From: Glandiceps talaboti
Lineage: Eukaryota; Hemichordata; Enteropneusta; Spengelidae
NCBI RefSeq assembly: GCF_964340395.1
Contig: NC_135560.1
Coordinates: 7,182,598 to 7,246,597 of the forward strand
Direction: 5' to 3'
Length of the DNA stretch: 64,000 nt
Below the pieces are notes generated by a model that saw only the letters and a list, made by a program, of their open reading frames with translations, had not been told where the DNA came from and ran no database searches. This document shows positions 13,236-25,308 of this stretch, in pieces; positions within the stretch are counted from its first letter, which is position 1, and each line of letters opens with the position of its first letter. The translations under genes and the position numbers were made by a program.

Positions 13236-14604
13236 AAATAACAAATACATGTACAAACATTATGGAATCATAAGCCGATGATGGTGAAATGAACTTTCTG
13301 GTGGTTGTGCCACGTTGATGTAAGCACATGAAAGCTTTGTATTGTAGTTATGTATACATCAACACAGCATGGGAAACACCAGTTTTGGTAAAAAAATCTT
13401 TCAACTAGAGAAAGGGCAAGCGTGAGTCATCCTAGAAGTTCAAATTCTTCTTTTCTGTTAAAAACACAGGCTTTTTTTTTCTAGAAAACTGTCCCAACTA
13501 ACTTTTCTATGGCTAAAGCTTACACAGCTGTAACACTTGGCCACATAGCCTAGCAAGTGTTTACATTATTTCAAATATCCTTGGATGTGTTTTTTCAAGA
13601 GTTGCCATCTGCAGGGTGTGTGTAAAACACAATGTAAAATCAAAATATCTATTAGAATAATACAGAGATTGAGTTGTACTAGGGGTGGGCAAACTTGAGC
13701 AGTGTCTGGTCAGAGGAACAGTCATGTCTTTTTTGTTAGTCGCATGTGTGGGTTGCAAGTCTACAGTTTCTCACTAAAATTATTTGTACTGAGTATCACA
13801 TGTATACATGACAGCCAGCTAATCAAAAGTTTCATGCAACTTTTTTTATACGAGTCACAAAAAAACTGTTATCCTTGCATGGATCACCACATTGAATTAA
13901 AATAAAGTAAAAAAAAAATTGTGTTTCCTTTAACATTAGATTACCATTTAAACGGTTTGTATGAAATTGGTATATTGTCTCTCCTTTCTGACGTCCTTTT
14001 TAAACATACTTCTTTTCAAACATAGCGTTATTTCAATCAGTCTTAATGCAATCTTTTGTTTCTACCTGTCTATGTCCACTGCGATGTGGAGGGCTGCGAT
14101 AATGAATCAAAAGAAATACAGACACAACTACTTTCTTTGACAAATATAAACATCAAATTATTTTTAACAAAACAAAATAAAACAAAACAAAATACTAAAT
14201 AGTGGGACATCACTTGGTAAAACGGTGACATCAGACAAAAAATTTCAAAATGGGTTAGCGAATTTATTTAAACTAAAGATAAAACTAGTAGTTACTGGTG
14301 TGTCACAAGTTGTACTCCAGTGTGAAGGTCATTACTGTAGCTGCCTTTTTTATATATCGACATATATTTGACGAGATTGGCAATCTCGTTCATCTGAAGA
14401 TCTCTGTCCAATCCAATCCCACATTAAACAGGTGTGCACTTTGACCTGACACTGCTAATTTGCATATTCAAATATCTGGCAAACTCTTGACTTGGGATAA
14501 TGTAGTTTAAGTAAAGCTAATAGCAGCCAATAATATATATGTTAGACATATAAAGAAGACATCAAATCAGGAATAATATACCAAGTATCACACTTATGTA
14601 CCGA
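13236..14604. other. No gene recognised; downstream of SMG5
   Basis: AT-rich sequence on the 3' side of SMG5. It includes an (AAAAC)n-like tract near 14160-14195 and one octamer ATTTGCAT near 14459. Nothing coding is supported. Confidence 0.45.
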
Positions 14605-14617
14605 ATGAGTTTATTTT
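14605..14617 (-). promoter_or_regulatory. Candidate SMG5 polyadenylation signal
   Basis: On the minus strand this reads AATAAAAATAAA, two overlapping canonical hexamers about 710 nt beyond the SMG5 stop codon. Choice of this site over others is inference; AT-rich DNA yields such hexamers by chance. Confidence 0.3.
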
Positions 14618-15328
14618 TATTCTGCTGTCTTATATGAAAAAAAAAAATTTTCTCACCACCCATCACCTTGAATTAAAGTCTCTGTTTATCAGACTATATC
14701 AGATTGTAATGTATGTTCATTGTCATTTTTATACTAGTACTATACGCAGATAAGTTTCTACTCAATGTCCAGACATTCACATAAAACATTGTCGGAGCTC
14801 TGGCACAATCGACGGTCGATGCATGTCGTAGGTCTGCCGCAATCAACGGTCGATGCGTGTCATTCAGTTGTTTTACTTACAGTTACTACCTTTAATATCT
14901 CCTGGCATCTTACCAAAATACAGGGTACCGATTTGTTAGTGCACGCTCGTATTTTGAACGTGGAGACACGGTCTAAATCCTGGAGTATATTTTGTTGCGT
15001 TGTTTTGCGAGTAACTGTCCTTGGATGTGTTATTCAGGATCCAAAGGGTAGCACTGTGATGGTCATCTTCTTCAAATGTTGAAAATCACAAAAAAATACA
15101 ACTGATTTTTTTGTGAGTGACTGTGTCATCAGAATTAGGTCACTTTTGCAAGTCATTCAGCAGTTGAAGACACAATTCAACCCAACTGCATCATAACCCG
15201 ATTTGACCTCACATGACATGACATACAGTCAACACACATACATTCCGACTGTGTTTTTTTTTTCTCTCTCTTTCATCACAAGGACAATATCCAGGAAGAT
15301 AATTCCAACACTACCTTATTCCTAATCC

Positions 15329-15551
15329 TCATCCCTGGCTTTTCCACTTGGAATGAAAATCCGGAGCATATTCAACATTGATTCCTTCGCTGTTAGCAGC
15401 CTTGATGGCAGCCCGCATTCTGACGGACAGTAGCTCGGGATCCATTAACTTGTAGTTGTAATTAATCAGTATGGTAACCATGCCTTTGGGGTCATAGTCA
15501 GAACTCTGGCTAGCAAAGTAGCGACAGCAATCTAATATGCGATATAAGCAC
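15329..15551 (-). CDS. SMG5: SMG5 last coding exon (C-terminus of PIN-like domain)
   Basis: Encodes the final 74 residues, starting in the conserved tryptophan shared with the previous exon (W-C-L-Y-R-I-L-D) and passing through DPKGMVTILI to the terminal FHSKWKSQG before a TGA stop. The human SMG5 counterpart runs W-T-L-Y-K-I-L-D, DPSGMVTII and FYKQWKEIG, so order and spacing match the family to its last residue. The acceptor is tttgtcacacag. SMG5 acts with SMG7 in nonsense-mediated decay, binding phosphorylated UPF1 and helping recruit phosphatase and decay enzymes. The final exon completes the PIN fold, which in SMG5 lacks the full acidic nuclease site. The 3' UTR lies to the left; the preceding intron is 781 nt. 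Confidence 0.95.
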
Positions 15552-16001
15552 CTGTGTGACAAAATAATATAAATATTAACTTGATGACATAACTTGAGTT
15601 AGGAGATTTGCCGGGACACCTGTTACGTAAACAGCTACACTGTACAGTCCATAATTTATCAAACATTGCCTCTAGACATCCAGGGTTTGAAATTTACATT
15701 TCAGAAAGTTTACCATGAAGACCATCTGTTTTAGTTTGTGCTGGTCCCACAAGTACAAATGAAAACTGACATCGGAGGTCCAAATGAAAATTCAGTGGTC
15801 ACTGCAGTCAAGATCACGGCTAAATGTAATATTTTTTTCATTTTTCCATAAGTTTCATTCAAAGTGATACTATAAGTTTTGTTTTCCATTTAGACAATAA
15901 TTATGTTGCTGAAATACTTACTGTCATATAATTTTGGCAATAATTGTATGAAATTCCTAAAAAATTGTTAAACAATTTTTTGGCTTTCTGGACGTTTTAA
16001 A

Positions 16002-16238
16002 CACCTGACCATTTCAGCCTTAGAAGTTTCAGCACTACTTTGGATGCTTCGGCACCACAACTCAAGACGTTTTGGCACCACTATCCAAAATGTTTTGGCA
16101 CCACTACCCAAGACAAATCGGCACTACTAATTAAATGTTGTGGTCTTTCTTTCACAAACTAACCTTAACCCTAACCCTAACCCTAAACCTAACCCTAACC
16201 CTAACCATCCTAGGTACAATGCTGAAAATGGTCAGGTG
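16002..16238. mobile_element. Inverted-repeat element carrying 23-bp repeats and telomeric repeats
   Basis: CACCTGACCATTTCAGC at 16002-16018 is matched by its reverse complement, with one extra A, at 16221-16238. Between them lie about four degenerate 23-bp units of the form 'gttttggcaccactaccca' and then eight telomere-type hexamers. It sits inside an SMG5 intron. The architecture looks like a small mobile or foldback element; I cannot assign a family. Confidence 0.55.
16159..16206 (+). repeat. Interstitial telomere-type repeat (CTAACC)8
   Basis: Eight hexamers in register, six exact CTAACC (the TTAGGG repeat read on the other strand) and two one-base variants (TTAACC, CTAAAC). TTAGGG is the usual telomere repeat of deuterostomes and many lophotrochozoans, which argues against an arthropod or a nematode. 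It is too short to be a chromosome end and lies within a gene. Confidence 0.9.
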
Positions 16239-16332
16239 CTGAAATCACCAGTTACCGTTCTTCTAATATCCTGAAAGTTATCATTTCCACAACACAAAGG
16301 TGCATGTATTTTTCATCAACATTTACACCTAC

Positions 16333-16413
16333 CAAACTTCTCTTTCTTCTCCTTTGATCTTCTTCCTATCCGTTCCCTTCCCAACTTCATTTTCTTTCTG
16401 TGCACGTATATAC
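16333..16413 (-). CDS. SMG5: SMG5 internal exon (PIN-like domain, basic segment)
   Basis: An 81-nt exon with acceptor atttcag and donor GTAGGT. It encodes YIRAQKENEVGKG followed by a lysine/arginine-rich stretch and EEREVW. The human protein has YIRCQKEVGKS, a basic stretch and DADAW in the same place. It takes one base to finish the arginine codon of the exon before it and leaves two bases of the tryptophan codon, matching both neighbours. The insertion of about two residues after QKE relative to human is minor. The exon is too short to stand out as an open frame and was found by splice signals and family order. The adjoining 1.9-kb intron contains a repeat-poor stretch at 16930-17760. Confidence 0.9.
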
Positions 16414-16929
16414 CTGAAATGAATCATCATTAAAGATAGTAACGTAGATATACAAATGTAGATACAGAAATACACACATACAAATTCTACATACACATCA
16501 AACTGAAGAGAATGTCCAATCAGTAATTATTTGCAGAAATCTGGAGAAGTATCAAAACTTGAATAATTTCTTCATCTTACCAATATTCCTGCACTTCAAT
16601 GTGGCAAGTACATTTCTAGTCTGTTACCATGGTGACACCCCACCTCCACTCCCACATGCACATAAACATGAAATATGATACACATGGACTACTGAATGTT
16701 AACTTATCCATATTTAACATTAAAATCCAGGAACCTCCTTTCTCTAATACTGGATGCAATCTAACCGTTCCCAGAGGTGTAACAATGTTGGAGAAAGAAT
16801 TCAATAATGAAAAGCTTAGAACACATTTGTTCCTCCGTCCTTCCCCTTTCCTTTCCCTCCCTCCCATCTTTCTCTTTTTGTCTCCCCTCCCTCCCCATCA
16901 GTTCTCACCCGAATCTCTCATAAACTGAC

Positions 16930-17760
16930 CAACAGACATTCAAGTCAAACACTGCACTCATCGTTAATTTAGTTTTAATTTGTCATAGCCCTACAAACTG
17001 ACAATTCTAAAGTTATCCCTTCGACTGAGAGTGTAGTGACAACGCAACAGCCTCCTAAATATGTCATCTTCGTCAAACGACATTGTGATTACACAAAATA
17101 TTATCATCCTGAAATAGATCTATTCAGGTCAAAGAATACCCAGCCTACTGGAGAACATCACTGGTGCCAGCAAAAGCAATCTCTTGAAAGCGAGACGGAG
17201 CAAGCAAGGAGAAATGTAACGTACGGAAATTATCGTCTATTGTTTTCAGCAATCTAGAAATGATTCTGTTGGTAGGGCATCATTAGACTAACGAGATTCC
17301 GTAATTAGTGATTAGAGTCAAGAAATGAACGGGATGATGTCTAGCATTAATGAATCATTCATGAATTTACGACTGTATAATTTCATCACTGCTGGCATGC
17401 CTCATTAAATTCTAGGCATTTCCAATTATCATGACAATCATCTTCATTGTGTCCATCCACTGTGGACTCTTCATTTGCAAGTAATAAAGTAATGCCTGAC
17501 TCTCGGGGAGAAACACAACTCCCCTTTGCAATGAGATGACTTCAAGCATTAATCAATTGATGAGACAATAATATAATTAATAATAATCGGATATCACCGG
17601 ACATGTCATACAGGGATGAGATCACTCGGTTGCCTCGGGAATAACAACAATTAGATATGGAAGTGGACAACTCCGCCGGGAATGACTGGATCATTTGGCT
17701 TCGTCATCTGACATTAGCCTTCCATAGCATGAACTCTGCCTCTCCCTAAAGAACTTGCTT
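16930..17760. other. Repeat-poor intronic stretch, possible conserved non-coding DNA
   Basis: Within an SMG5 intron, about 830 bp free of simple repeats, with many homeodomain-style TAAT cores (gttaattta, gtaattagtgattag, gcattaatgaatcattcat, gcattaatcaattgatga, ataattaataata). This texture is seen in developmental enhancers, but AT-rich DNA also gives TAAT by chance. The plus-strand open frame at 17036-17257 is not convincing as a gene. Confidence 0.2.
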
Positions 17761-18335
17761 GCTATAGCTCATTGAGGTTTACAGGCGGTATGGCGTCTGC
17801 TGACTTTTAAAATACTGTGTTTAAACCAACAGCACACATGTATATACTTAATACGGTAGTTTTTTTTTCTGTTTTTATAATACTGTCTTTAGGAATGTTT
17901 AAAGTTATCAAAACATTTTTTTTAAAATGTATTTGAATAAATCATATGTGTATAGAGAGATTTATAATGCTAAAATTATTCATAAATATGGATGGCGATT
18001 ACTAATTAATTGTGTTTTTAAATTCTGAAAAATTCACAGTTCTTCGTATTTCAAATGCCTCAGTTTAAGTTGGGGAAGGGGAGGCGGCAATAGTTGACCG
18101 AATGCCTGTAATAGTAACAGTACAGAATACATGGTAAAAGTTGTTGCTTAAAATGATACAGTGATCAAGGGCAATACTTGAGAGTTCTGGACGTTTGGAT
18201 TTTTAAGATCGGACAAATCAAGAGATTTTGGAAAATGGTATCACTACTTATGTCGTCTGAAGCAAAAGATGTATCTCAAGTGACTACTTCTAAACCAATC
18301 AAAATCAATCAACTGGTTTGAATATTAAAACTTAC

Positions 18336-18426
18336 CTGTTTCCTTTGTGGAACTCCTTCTCCAAAAACTTGATGGCATCACGGGCACCTTGATTTGCCTT
18401 TTTGATATAATCTAAAGTATCAATGA
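18336..18426 (-). CDS. SMG5: SMG5 internal exon (PIN-like domain)
   Basis: A 91-nt exon with acceptor tttttttacag and donor GTAAGT. It encodes VIDTLDYIKKANQGARDAI then KFLEKEFHKGNR, against VIDGLDLLKKEHPGARDGI and YLEAEFKKGNR in human SMG5. The GARD and KGNR motifs are retained. In SMG6, the active relative, the equivalent of VID-LD supplies acidic catalytic residues; in SMG5 the set is incomplete, so this domain is expected to be a binding scaffold and not a nuclease. The first codon is completed from a single G of the preceding exon. The intron before it is 2.8 kb and holds a SINE. Confidence 0.95.
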
Positions 18427-18540
18427 CTGTAAAAAAAACAAACAAACAAACCAAGTCTTCAATAAGGACACAGTAGAAACAAGTCTCCAGTGATCACATA
18501 GTCCCCTACAGTGGGTATTTTTTAAGGATTAAAATCTGCA

Positions 18541-18660
18541 TGTGAAAATCGGTTTTTTGGCAGAGCTATAAAAAAATGTTGGGCCAATACTAAAGAATGA
18601 TCCCACGTAATCCTTATTAAGATAACACTAATGTGATGATCAGGGACTGAAACATGGCCC
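18541..18660 (-). mobile_element. Dispersed repeat copy, inverted
   Basis: Read on the minus strand it carries 'cacattagtgttatct', 'ggattacgtgggatcatt' and 'tatagctctgccaa', matching the repeats at 8250-8560. It lies in an SMG5 intron immediately upstream, in transcription order, of the GTAAGT-donor exon. Confidence 0.6.
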
Positions 18661-19554
18661 TTTATTAAAAATTTGAAATTTTTAAAATATGTAGAATTTG
18701 AGTCAGAAAGTTTATCAACGAGTACTAGACGCTTGTACACTGCTAGTACTAGACACTTGCGCACTAGTCTATATGACATCGATTGTAAATGCATCCTCTG
18801 CTGGCACCAATTTGGGGCTAACAAAATACACACCAGTTTTGATATTGAGAGTCAATTGGTGTACAATCGTTAAAAGAGCTTTGACACTTTGACAGCAATC
18901 TAGAAACAGCTGTTGGAGATATGACGTGGTGAACTTTGACCCGAGTACCTGGAAATCCTGTTTAAATCCTCGGTACAGCTTAGAAGCACATAGAAGAAAG
19001 CAGCTAAGCTTGTTATAAGGACATGATATCTTTTTATCCAGCAGAGCTCTTTGTGCACTGATACATCTATGTAACTTAATCTGAGCATTAAAAACCTTAG
19101 GAAAGATGGACCACAAGAAATGTCAGAGCAATTCATAAAGTAGTAATGCAGCAGACAGACTCTATACCCTGCAGTCATGGTTACCATATGTCCCTACATG
19201 CAGTATTCAAAAAGCTTGGTAGAAAGCGGTATTGTCCTACAGGGCCATTATCATTTCAGTCACCCCAATGCTATAAATATATTGTTTGGAACTTTTATGC
19301 TTCTTGGCAATGTAAGCGGACACTTTTCACCTTTGAATTACTAAAAGAAATGTATGCTTTCAAATTTCAAATTGACTGAAAGTGATTGTAGAAGAAAGAT
19401 CAACTTTTTTTTTAGAAACAGTCGATTGGTGATCACATGACAACTTCTACGAAGCTCATTCATTTCGTGTTGTTTTGTAGCCAACTTTTCACAAACTTAT
19501 TTACTCATTCAAAGTGCATTATGGTGGCAAACTACTTATTTAAGCCTCATGTTC

Positions 19555-19925
19555 TTGAAAGGCATGGCGTCATGACGATCAAATGGTTAACATGGCCGGC
19601 TTGGAAGATGCAGGTTGCAGGTTCAAGCCCAATCACTATCATTTGTTTTTCTGAATGGCTAAAGTCCTTGGGCAAGATTAGAACCACGATTGTGCCTCAG
19701 TCAACCAAGCTGTATAATTAGGCACCAGGTAGGACAGAGGTTGCAATGTGAATGCTTTAATCCTATGCACTTATAAAGGCTGCAATGGATTGTATGCTCC
19801 CCAGGGAGTTGAGGAAGTACAATTGGCAGTTGTGCCACTATAGGTCTGTGTCGGGGGGTAATTACTGTAAAGTACTTTGAGAACTATATGGAAAGTGTTA
19901 TATGCAGTGATACAACAATCATTAT
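19555..19925 (+). mobile_element. tRNA-derived SINE with long conserved tail
   Basis: The head has 'gcaggttcaagcccaatc', a good B box, preceded by an A-box-like 'atggttaacatggcc'. The body has 'aaagtccttgggcaagat', 'cctcagtcaaccaagctgt' and 'ggcaccaggta', a series typical of SINEs in sea urchins, lancelets and molluscs. The end 'agtactttgagaac' and 'tggaaagtgttatat' resembles the common AAGCGCTTTGAG...GCGCTATAT tail. It lies inverted relative to SMG5 within an intron. Confidence 0.75.
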
Positions 19926-20991
19926 ATTGATATGTGTTACTGACCGAGTGAACAGATTTTACGATACTTCTTTCAAGTCCTATTCTTGAAAAACATCAAA
20001 AAATGAAAGTACACAGCAAACTTTTTCAAAATACTTCAAACTTTGTTTAATATGCTCCCTATTAAAAACTTGTGAATCTTTTGATCTGTAACTGGTTCCC
20101 AGAGATTAAATATACAATTTGAGATTAAAAGTGCATTTATGGAAGCAAGATTCCAGTACATTGTACTATACTGTAATGTAACTACCAAAAATTCACAAAG
20201 GAAATGTTTTATCACTATTAGTATTTACTACAGTTTAGAGTATAGGCAATCTTTGAACTTTCTCAGCTAAGGATACATCAATTAAATACTTTATTTGCTG
20301 TCCTTAAATTTCCCCAAAACCTACCAGGCAGACGGGGGAAAATATCAAACACAGAAAAAAACTGCAATGCTAGCATGTCATGTAAAATTCACTTTTTCTG
20401 TTGATTCATTTTTCTGTTTGTACCTAAATCTACTAGACTGGTGAAATATAAATGTCAAAATCCAAAGTTTGATTATCTTAAACAACTATTTAGACATATG
20501 TATAGTTGTTTGGACGATATTTGAAAGGTCTTTCCATTTACAATAGTATAAAATACGGCCATATGTGGGAATTTTGAGCAGAACGATATGTTTTTTTTTC
20601 TTCTAAATCTACCAACAAACCTACCCACACACACAGAGACGGCAAACAAAGAATTTAATTGATGACACCCATTAGAAGTATTAGAAAGAAATGCAAAGAC
20701 AAAACAGGCTGGTTCAGAAAACAAAATAAAAGTAAAAGTCACTTTTTTTGGTTTCAATTACATCTTCAGATTTCAATATATAGACAAAGCTTAACAAGAA
20801 AAGAAACTTAAAGTCATGGATTTTGTATCATTTCAATATTTTATCTTCACATTTTGATTCAACGTTGAAACTTACAAGTTTGTCATAGACACATCACCAT
20901 CCTTATAGAGAGGAAGTCCCTATTTCTAGTAGTGTATCAATTAGCATTAGATTACAAAATCTGTCAAAACATCCTCCCCTCAACCCCCCCC

Positions 20992-21020
<29 letters not shown>
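20992..21020 (+). repeat. Poly-A tract (29 nt)
   Basis: Twenty-nine consecutive A following a C-rich phrase, in an SMG5 intron. It may be the tail of a retroposed element, but no element body is recognised upstream. Confidence 0.9.
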
Positions 21021-21022
<2 letters not shown>

Positions 21023-21232
21023 CTAGGACAATCCAAAAGAATGAATACGTATATTGCCTGACTACTATTTTCTTTGCTCTATATCAGATTCTTATGATGC
21101 CTGCATATACCAAATTAATACAAACCCGCTAAATGACACAACACTGTAGAGAAAGTATTATTTGGTTTCTGTCAAATTCTAAACTAAAATTACAAAGAGG
21201 AAATTGTCCACAAGAAATTCTACATGACCTAC

Positions 21233-21389
21233 CAACTCTTGGTATAATGATGATGAACCTAGCACTGGCAGCCAACTGTCTTATGATGTAGAGATGGTTA
21301 CTAAGAACTCTAGCATCAGGTACCAAGTAGGGTGACAAGTTAGATTGGTCCTTAGGTTCCAAACTTCCTTCTAGTTGTTTCACCTCCGA
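21233..21389 (-). CDS. SMG5: SMG5 internal exon (start of PIN-like domain)
   Basis: A 157-nt exon with acceptor tttcccgcctttacag and donor GTAGGT. It encodes SEVKQLEGSLEPKDQSNLSP, then YLVPDARVLSNHL and IRQLAASARFIIIIPRV. Human SMG5 has VSQLEGSL, MSPYLVPDTQALCHHL and IRQLATSGRFIVIIPRT. The aspartate in VPD is the first acidic position of the PIN fold and is kept. The exon starts in phase 0, following cleanly from the 60-nt exon upstream, and leaves one base. Codon use and GC are richer than the surrounding introns. Confidence 0.95.
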
Positions 21390-22149
21390 CTGTAAAGGCG
21401 GGAAAAAGAAGCAGACTACAGTACAAGCAGACAATAAACTTAAACCAGAATTATCCAATGTGTTGGTTTCTGTGTGACATGGAGGAGGTGGTGGTGCTTA
21501 CTGGACACGGTGGAATGTGACAAAAGGGGGCATGTCCCAACTGGGAGCAACTATTTTTAGAGCAGGGTAGACAGGGTATCAATTACCAGTAAAATGGCTT
21601 CTCCTTTGATATCTAGAATTGCTGGCATAACATAATCAAAACTGTATTGATTTGATGTGACATCTACTTCGATAGAGGGCTCCATGATGTCAAATTCTCA
21701 GATGAATGGTTTCTGACTACCAGCAGAATTTCAACCTGTGCTCACACTCAAGTTTTGCTGTCTTCAAATTAGTAAATCCCAATAATCGGAATGTTTTTAT
21801 TTAAAATTAAAGCGTGTTTTGTTAAACTTGCAGTTTTTTGTGTACAAACATATATTACCCCTCTGGTAAAAAGAGCATTTTAAGCATTTTCATGCATCTC
21901 TCCGTTGTTCGTTTGTGATTGGTTGACAGCAATAATCTGTCTCTCCAAGTTAAAATTACACCTTAGCAAATACTAATGGTGAGACTAGGTGTCTCTGGTG
22001 AGGTTAAAGTAAGATAAACAGGTGTAAAAAACAAATTTATGAAGAGTTATCAACTATGGACAAAAGTACACACTGAGCACCAATTACAACTCTTCTCTAT
22101 GGTATTGGCATATTTAACTGTGTGGATGTGTTTTTATAAAATAATTTAC

Positions 22150-22209
22150 CTGTAGACGCAACTGTGCCATATCTCTCATCAACTGATTTCGACGGGCCTC
22201 TTCTTCAGC
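22150..22209 (-). CDS. SMG5: SMG5 internal exon (coiled linker before PIN domain)
   Basis: A 60-nt exon, phase 0 at both ends, with acceptor tcaccttgtag and donor GTAAAT. It encodes AEEEARRNQLMRDMAQLRLQ, nearly identical to the human EEARRNRLMRDMAQLRLQ segment. This helical linker leads into the PIN-like domain. It is the most upstream SMG5 exon found in the window. The 14-3-3-like N-terminal half and the conserved CCIRSFGHF segment that should precede it were searched for by eye to the right and not found. The next intron may be very long, the remaining exons may lie beyond 64000, or this may be a 3' fragment. Confidence 0.92.
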
Positions 22210-22281
22210 CTACAAGGTGAGAAAAGAAGATAAAACAAGTTATTCTTTTTTTGTCTCAAAACTATTTCAAATTCTTCAAGT

Positions 22282-22283
<2 letters not shown>

Positions 22284-22315
<32 letters not shown>
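22284..22315. repeat. (TA)n microsatellite
   Basis: About 16 TA dinucleotides just upstream of the 60-nt SMG5 exon in transcription order. Confidence 0.95.
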
Positions 22316-22317
<2 letters not shown>

Positions 22318-23418
22318 TCCAATACTAGATTTTCGGAAGTCATTTGTAATGTTGTTCCATTTTCTTTAAAAAAATACATTGGTTCATCACGTGACAAGTA
22401 TTTCTTTAAATTTTTATTTTTTTTTTGCAAAGTTTCTTCTTTACAAAGTTTCTTTTTTTTTTCATCACTCAAATGGATATAACTGTTTGCTAAAATGACA
22501 GAGTAAAATTCCAGATTGTAAAGTTGTTATCACTTGAATATTCTCATTCTTGTGAAATGTGACTGAAGTTTGTATCATTCATCCAGTCACATCATTGTGT
22601 GAAATACATGTCAACAAACACCACTAAAAGCGAAAAAAAATGACAAAAGTCACCACTAAAAGGCACAAATTTGATGCACAATCATAAAGTTTCTGGTTTT
22701 AAGTCATTGTCACATTTTCCCACTCTACTTCAGACTACAAGTGGAAAAAATGGGGGAAAAAATGAATATTCTTCTCTGGTGTCTACATGGGTGTTAATGT
22801 GATAAAACGTCTAGCTGGCTTGAATGTTTCATGAAAACCAAATCCACCGACTAGGATGTCAAATCTAGGAAAAATAAGTCAGTCTTGTTTTTATCTAGGC
22901 TATCGCTACTGACTTCAATACTAACTTGTACATTCTAGTTTTATACCTGCACATTGAGAGTAAACTATACGAAGGTCCTTAAATCAGTAACACTGTGAAT
23001 TGAAGCATTTTATTAGCCATCATTTGATAACAACAATTTCGTAATAGTTGAGGAGGCAAGTCCACAGTGACATCGCAGCAACTTTGATGAGGTGCAATGC
23101 CACCCCTGAGACATAGTCAAAAGTGCTCTTTTCCTCAGTGTTTTAATATCGCTCTGTGTACACACTCACGTATACATGTATATGATGAAATGGACCATTC
23201 CCAGTACAAGGACATAAACTAAGTTATTGCTAGTGGGAATGAGAGTACAACAACCATGTATAGATTAAGTCGGTGCAATACTTCAAAAGTAGATTGATGT
23301 GAAGGTAAAACTAAATTACTTGATGTATACATGCATGGAAGTGATGTATAAACGGTTTGTCATCAAGCACATCTTAATGTATGTATTTACAGTTACACCA
23401 AAATCTGTGAGGTGTGAG

Positions 23419-23421
<3 letters not shown>
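22316..23421. other. No gene recognised; two ambiguous minus-strand frames
   Basis: Within the intron or flank upstream of the last SMG5 exon found. On the minus strand, segments near 22790-22870 (after acceptor ttatttttcctag) and 23020-23120 are open for 27-40 codons and read protein-like, but nothing identifies them and such lengths arise by chance. Confidence 0.3.
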
Positions 23422-23475
<54 letters not shown>

Positions 23476-23585
23476 TGTGTGTGTGTGTGAGTGTGTGTGT
23501 CTGCATGCATGCATGTAAGTAGGTGCATGCATATGACAGTACGTATGTACGTATGTACATATGTATGTATGTATGTATGTGCATG

Positions 23586-23621
<36 letters not shown>

Positions 23622-23628
23622 TGAGTAC
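23422..23628. repeat. Compound (GA)n, (GT)n and (GTAT)n microsatellite
   Basis: A (GA)n tract of about 50 bp passes into (GT)n, then GCAT and GTAT/GTAC quartets and a second (GT)n tract to 23620. The open frames on both strands are repeat artefacts. Confidence 0.95.
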
Positions 23629-24631
23629 ATACCTCCATAATCCAAATTGCCATTTTTACATTTTGTCATATTTGTCTTGTTATTGTGCAATAAATGTTTT
23701 GAAAGATGCAATATTTACAAAGCTTCATTCGTTCAGCCATCGTCATAATCTCCTCATAAAAAAACTCCAGTAATTCTGACCTTATATTCCAGTCTACATT
23801 TTAACAAAACTATCTATTTACTTTAGATGGCAATTCCCACAATGCACCTGACTAATATAACTTCATCTCTTCAGACAAACCCCATTACCATGCATCTTCA
23901 TTATGACCGGTATTAATGAAAATTTAGTGTTTTACAACAAGCTTAGCCTGCGAGCCAAATTTTTATCGGTAATTTAGAAATGCGCGAGGTCAATTCCATC
24001 CAACTCTGTTTTGACATGCGACTGAAACTGCGCCAATCTGTCGCATAAAATGATATTGAGAAATTACAGCAATAAACACAACAAATTCGTCTGAATATAT
24101 CTTATCTATATACTCTAATTTTTTTCCCCTCAATTTTCGCTGTCTCTCAAAAGAGCTATAAAACTGAATAAAACATTTTGGGTATAATTCCCCGCAGGGA
24201 AATATAAGTAAGGAGAAAACCGCTTGCATCGTTTGCTATGATTTATATCTTTGTCTTTGTTAGACCGTCTCCATTACTATCGTGGTGATCTCGCCAATTT
24301 GGCATGCTTGGCGATCACATTAAGAGTACCTGAAAGGTCCACTGAGCTGAGCATGAATTTTACATCATGGCTAGCGAGGCGGCTTTGCTTTTTGCTTTAT
24401 AACACTGATACATACAGACTCATTTTAATCTTCACGCATGGCTGCCTGTTTAATGGAGAGATTGTTCTCCATGTTAAACAACGTTGGCAATCTGCACAAG
24501 TAGATTCAAAATACTCCTACAGCATCTAACACCATACCTCATCTTTCACCCATAAAAAAAAGAAGCAAACTAATTTCTGACGTTTCGGCAAATCGGTACA
24601 GAATTTCAAAGTTCACAACATGAGATAAGAA

Positions 24632-24785
24632 TTAGGTAAAATTAACAAACATGATGTTTTGTCTAGGAAGGGGGGGACTCCACTCGTTCTGAAGATTTCT
24701 ATCTAGACGTGCCACAGCATGATGTATGCTATGTACTAAGTATACAACATCAAAGTTCTTGTTGTTCTCACAGAAGCTTCTCAAT
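24632..24785 (-). CDS. Candidate terminal exon, unidentified
   Basis: After the acceptor tgtgtgtgtttgactag, 50 codons are open to a TAA stop. The peptide includes FCENNKNFDVVYLVHSIHHA and ARLDRNLQNEWSPPLPRQN. I do not recognise a family. There is no upstream exon I can join to it with confidence, and open frames of this size behind an AG occur by chance in 64 kb. It lies upstream of the SMG5 exons on the same strand, which would make it an intronic or separate gene if real. Confidence 0.2.
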
Positions 24786-25308
24786 CTAGTCAAACACACA
24801 CACACATGACATATCGTACAAGGTGAAAGGTTATGACCTCCTGACCTTCGTGAACCACCACTGATTAAATGATTCTACTATCGAAGTTTTTTTTCTTCAT
24901 CAATTGTCATAGAATTCCTTGCTCCTTTTTCAAATTTATACAAATCCTCTCCAGTGGGTGGTCTCTACATGTCTCCCTCACACTATTGTATCCCTCACAA
25001 GATTTTTCTACACACGTCGTCTTGTACGAGAATACATATTCAACTTTTAATCAATGAATATTCATCAAATTTAAGGCAAACTTTTGATGGGTTGTGTTTT
25101 GTTTTTAGTTGAAAAATGCATGAAGTCAGGCAAAAGTAGTAAGACTTGCTAACATACACAACATTTAACCCAAAAAACACCTGGTGGTTACTATGACAAC
25201 ATGTCCACATTTTGACTTACTTAATTTTTGAAACTTTACAAAAACTGAAAATCTAACCTCATATTATTGTTTACTTGAATAGTAAGATGTTGACTGTCGT
25301 TACATTTT

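Noticed and set aside
24285-24318. Hairpin gtgatctcgccaa / ttggcgatcac as a regulatory RNA
   Set aside because: Arms are only 11-13 bp with an offset and there is no supporting context.
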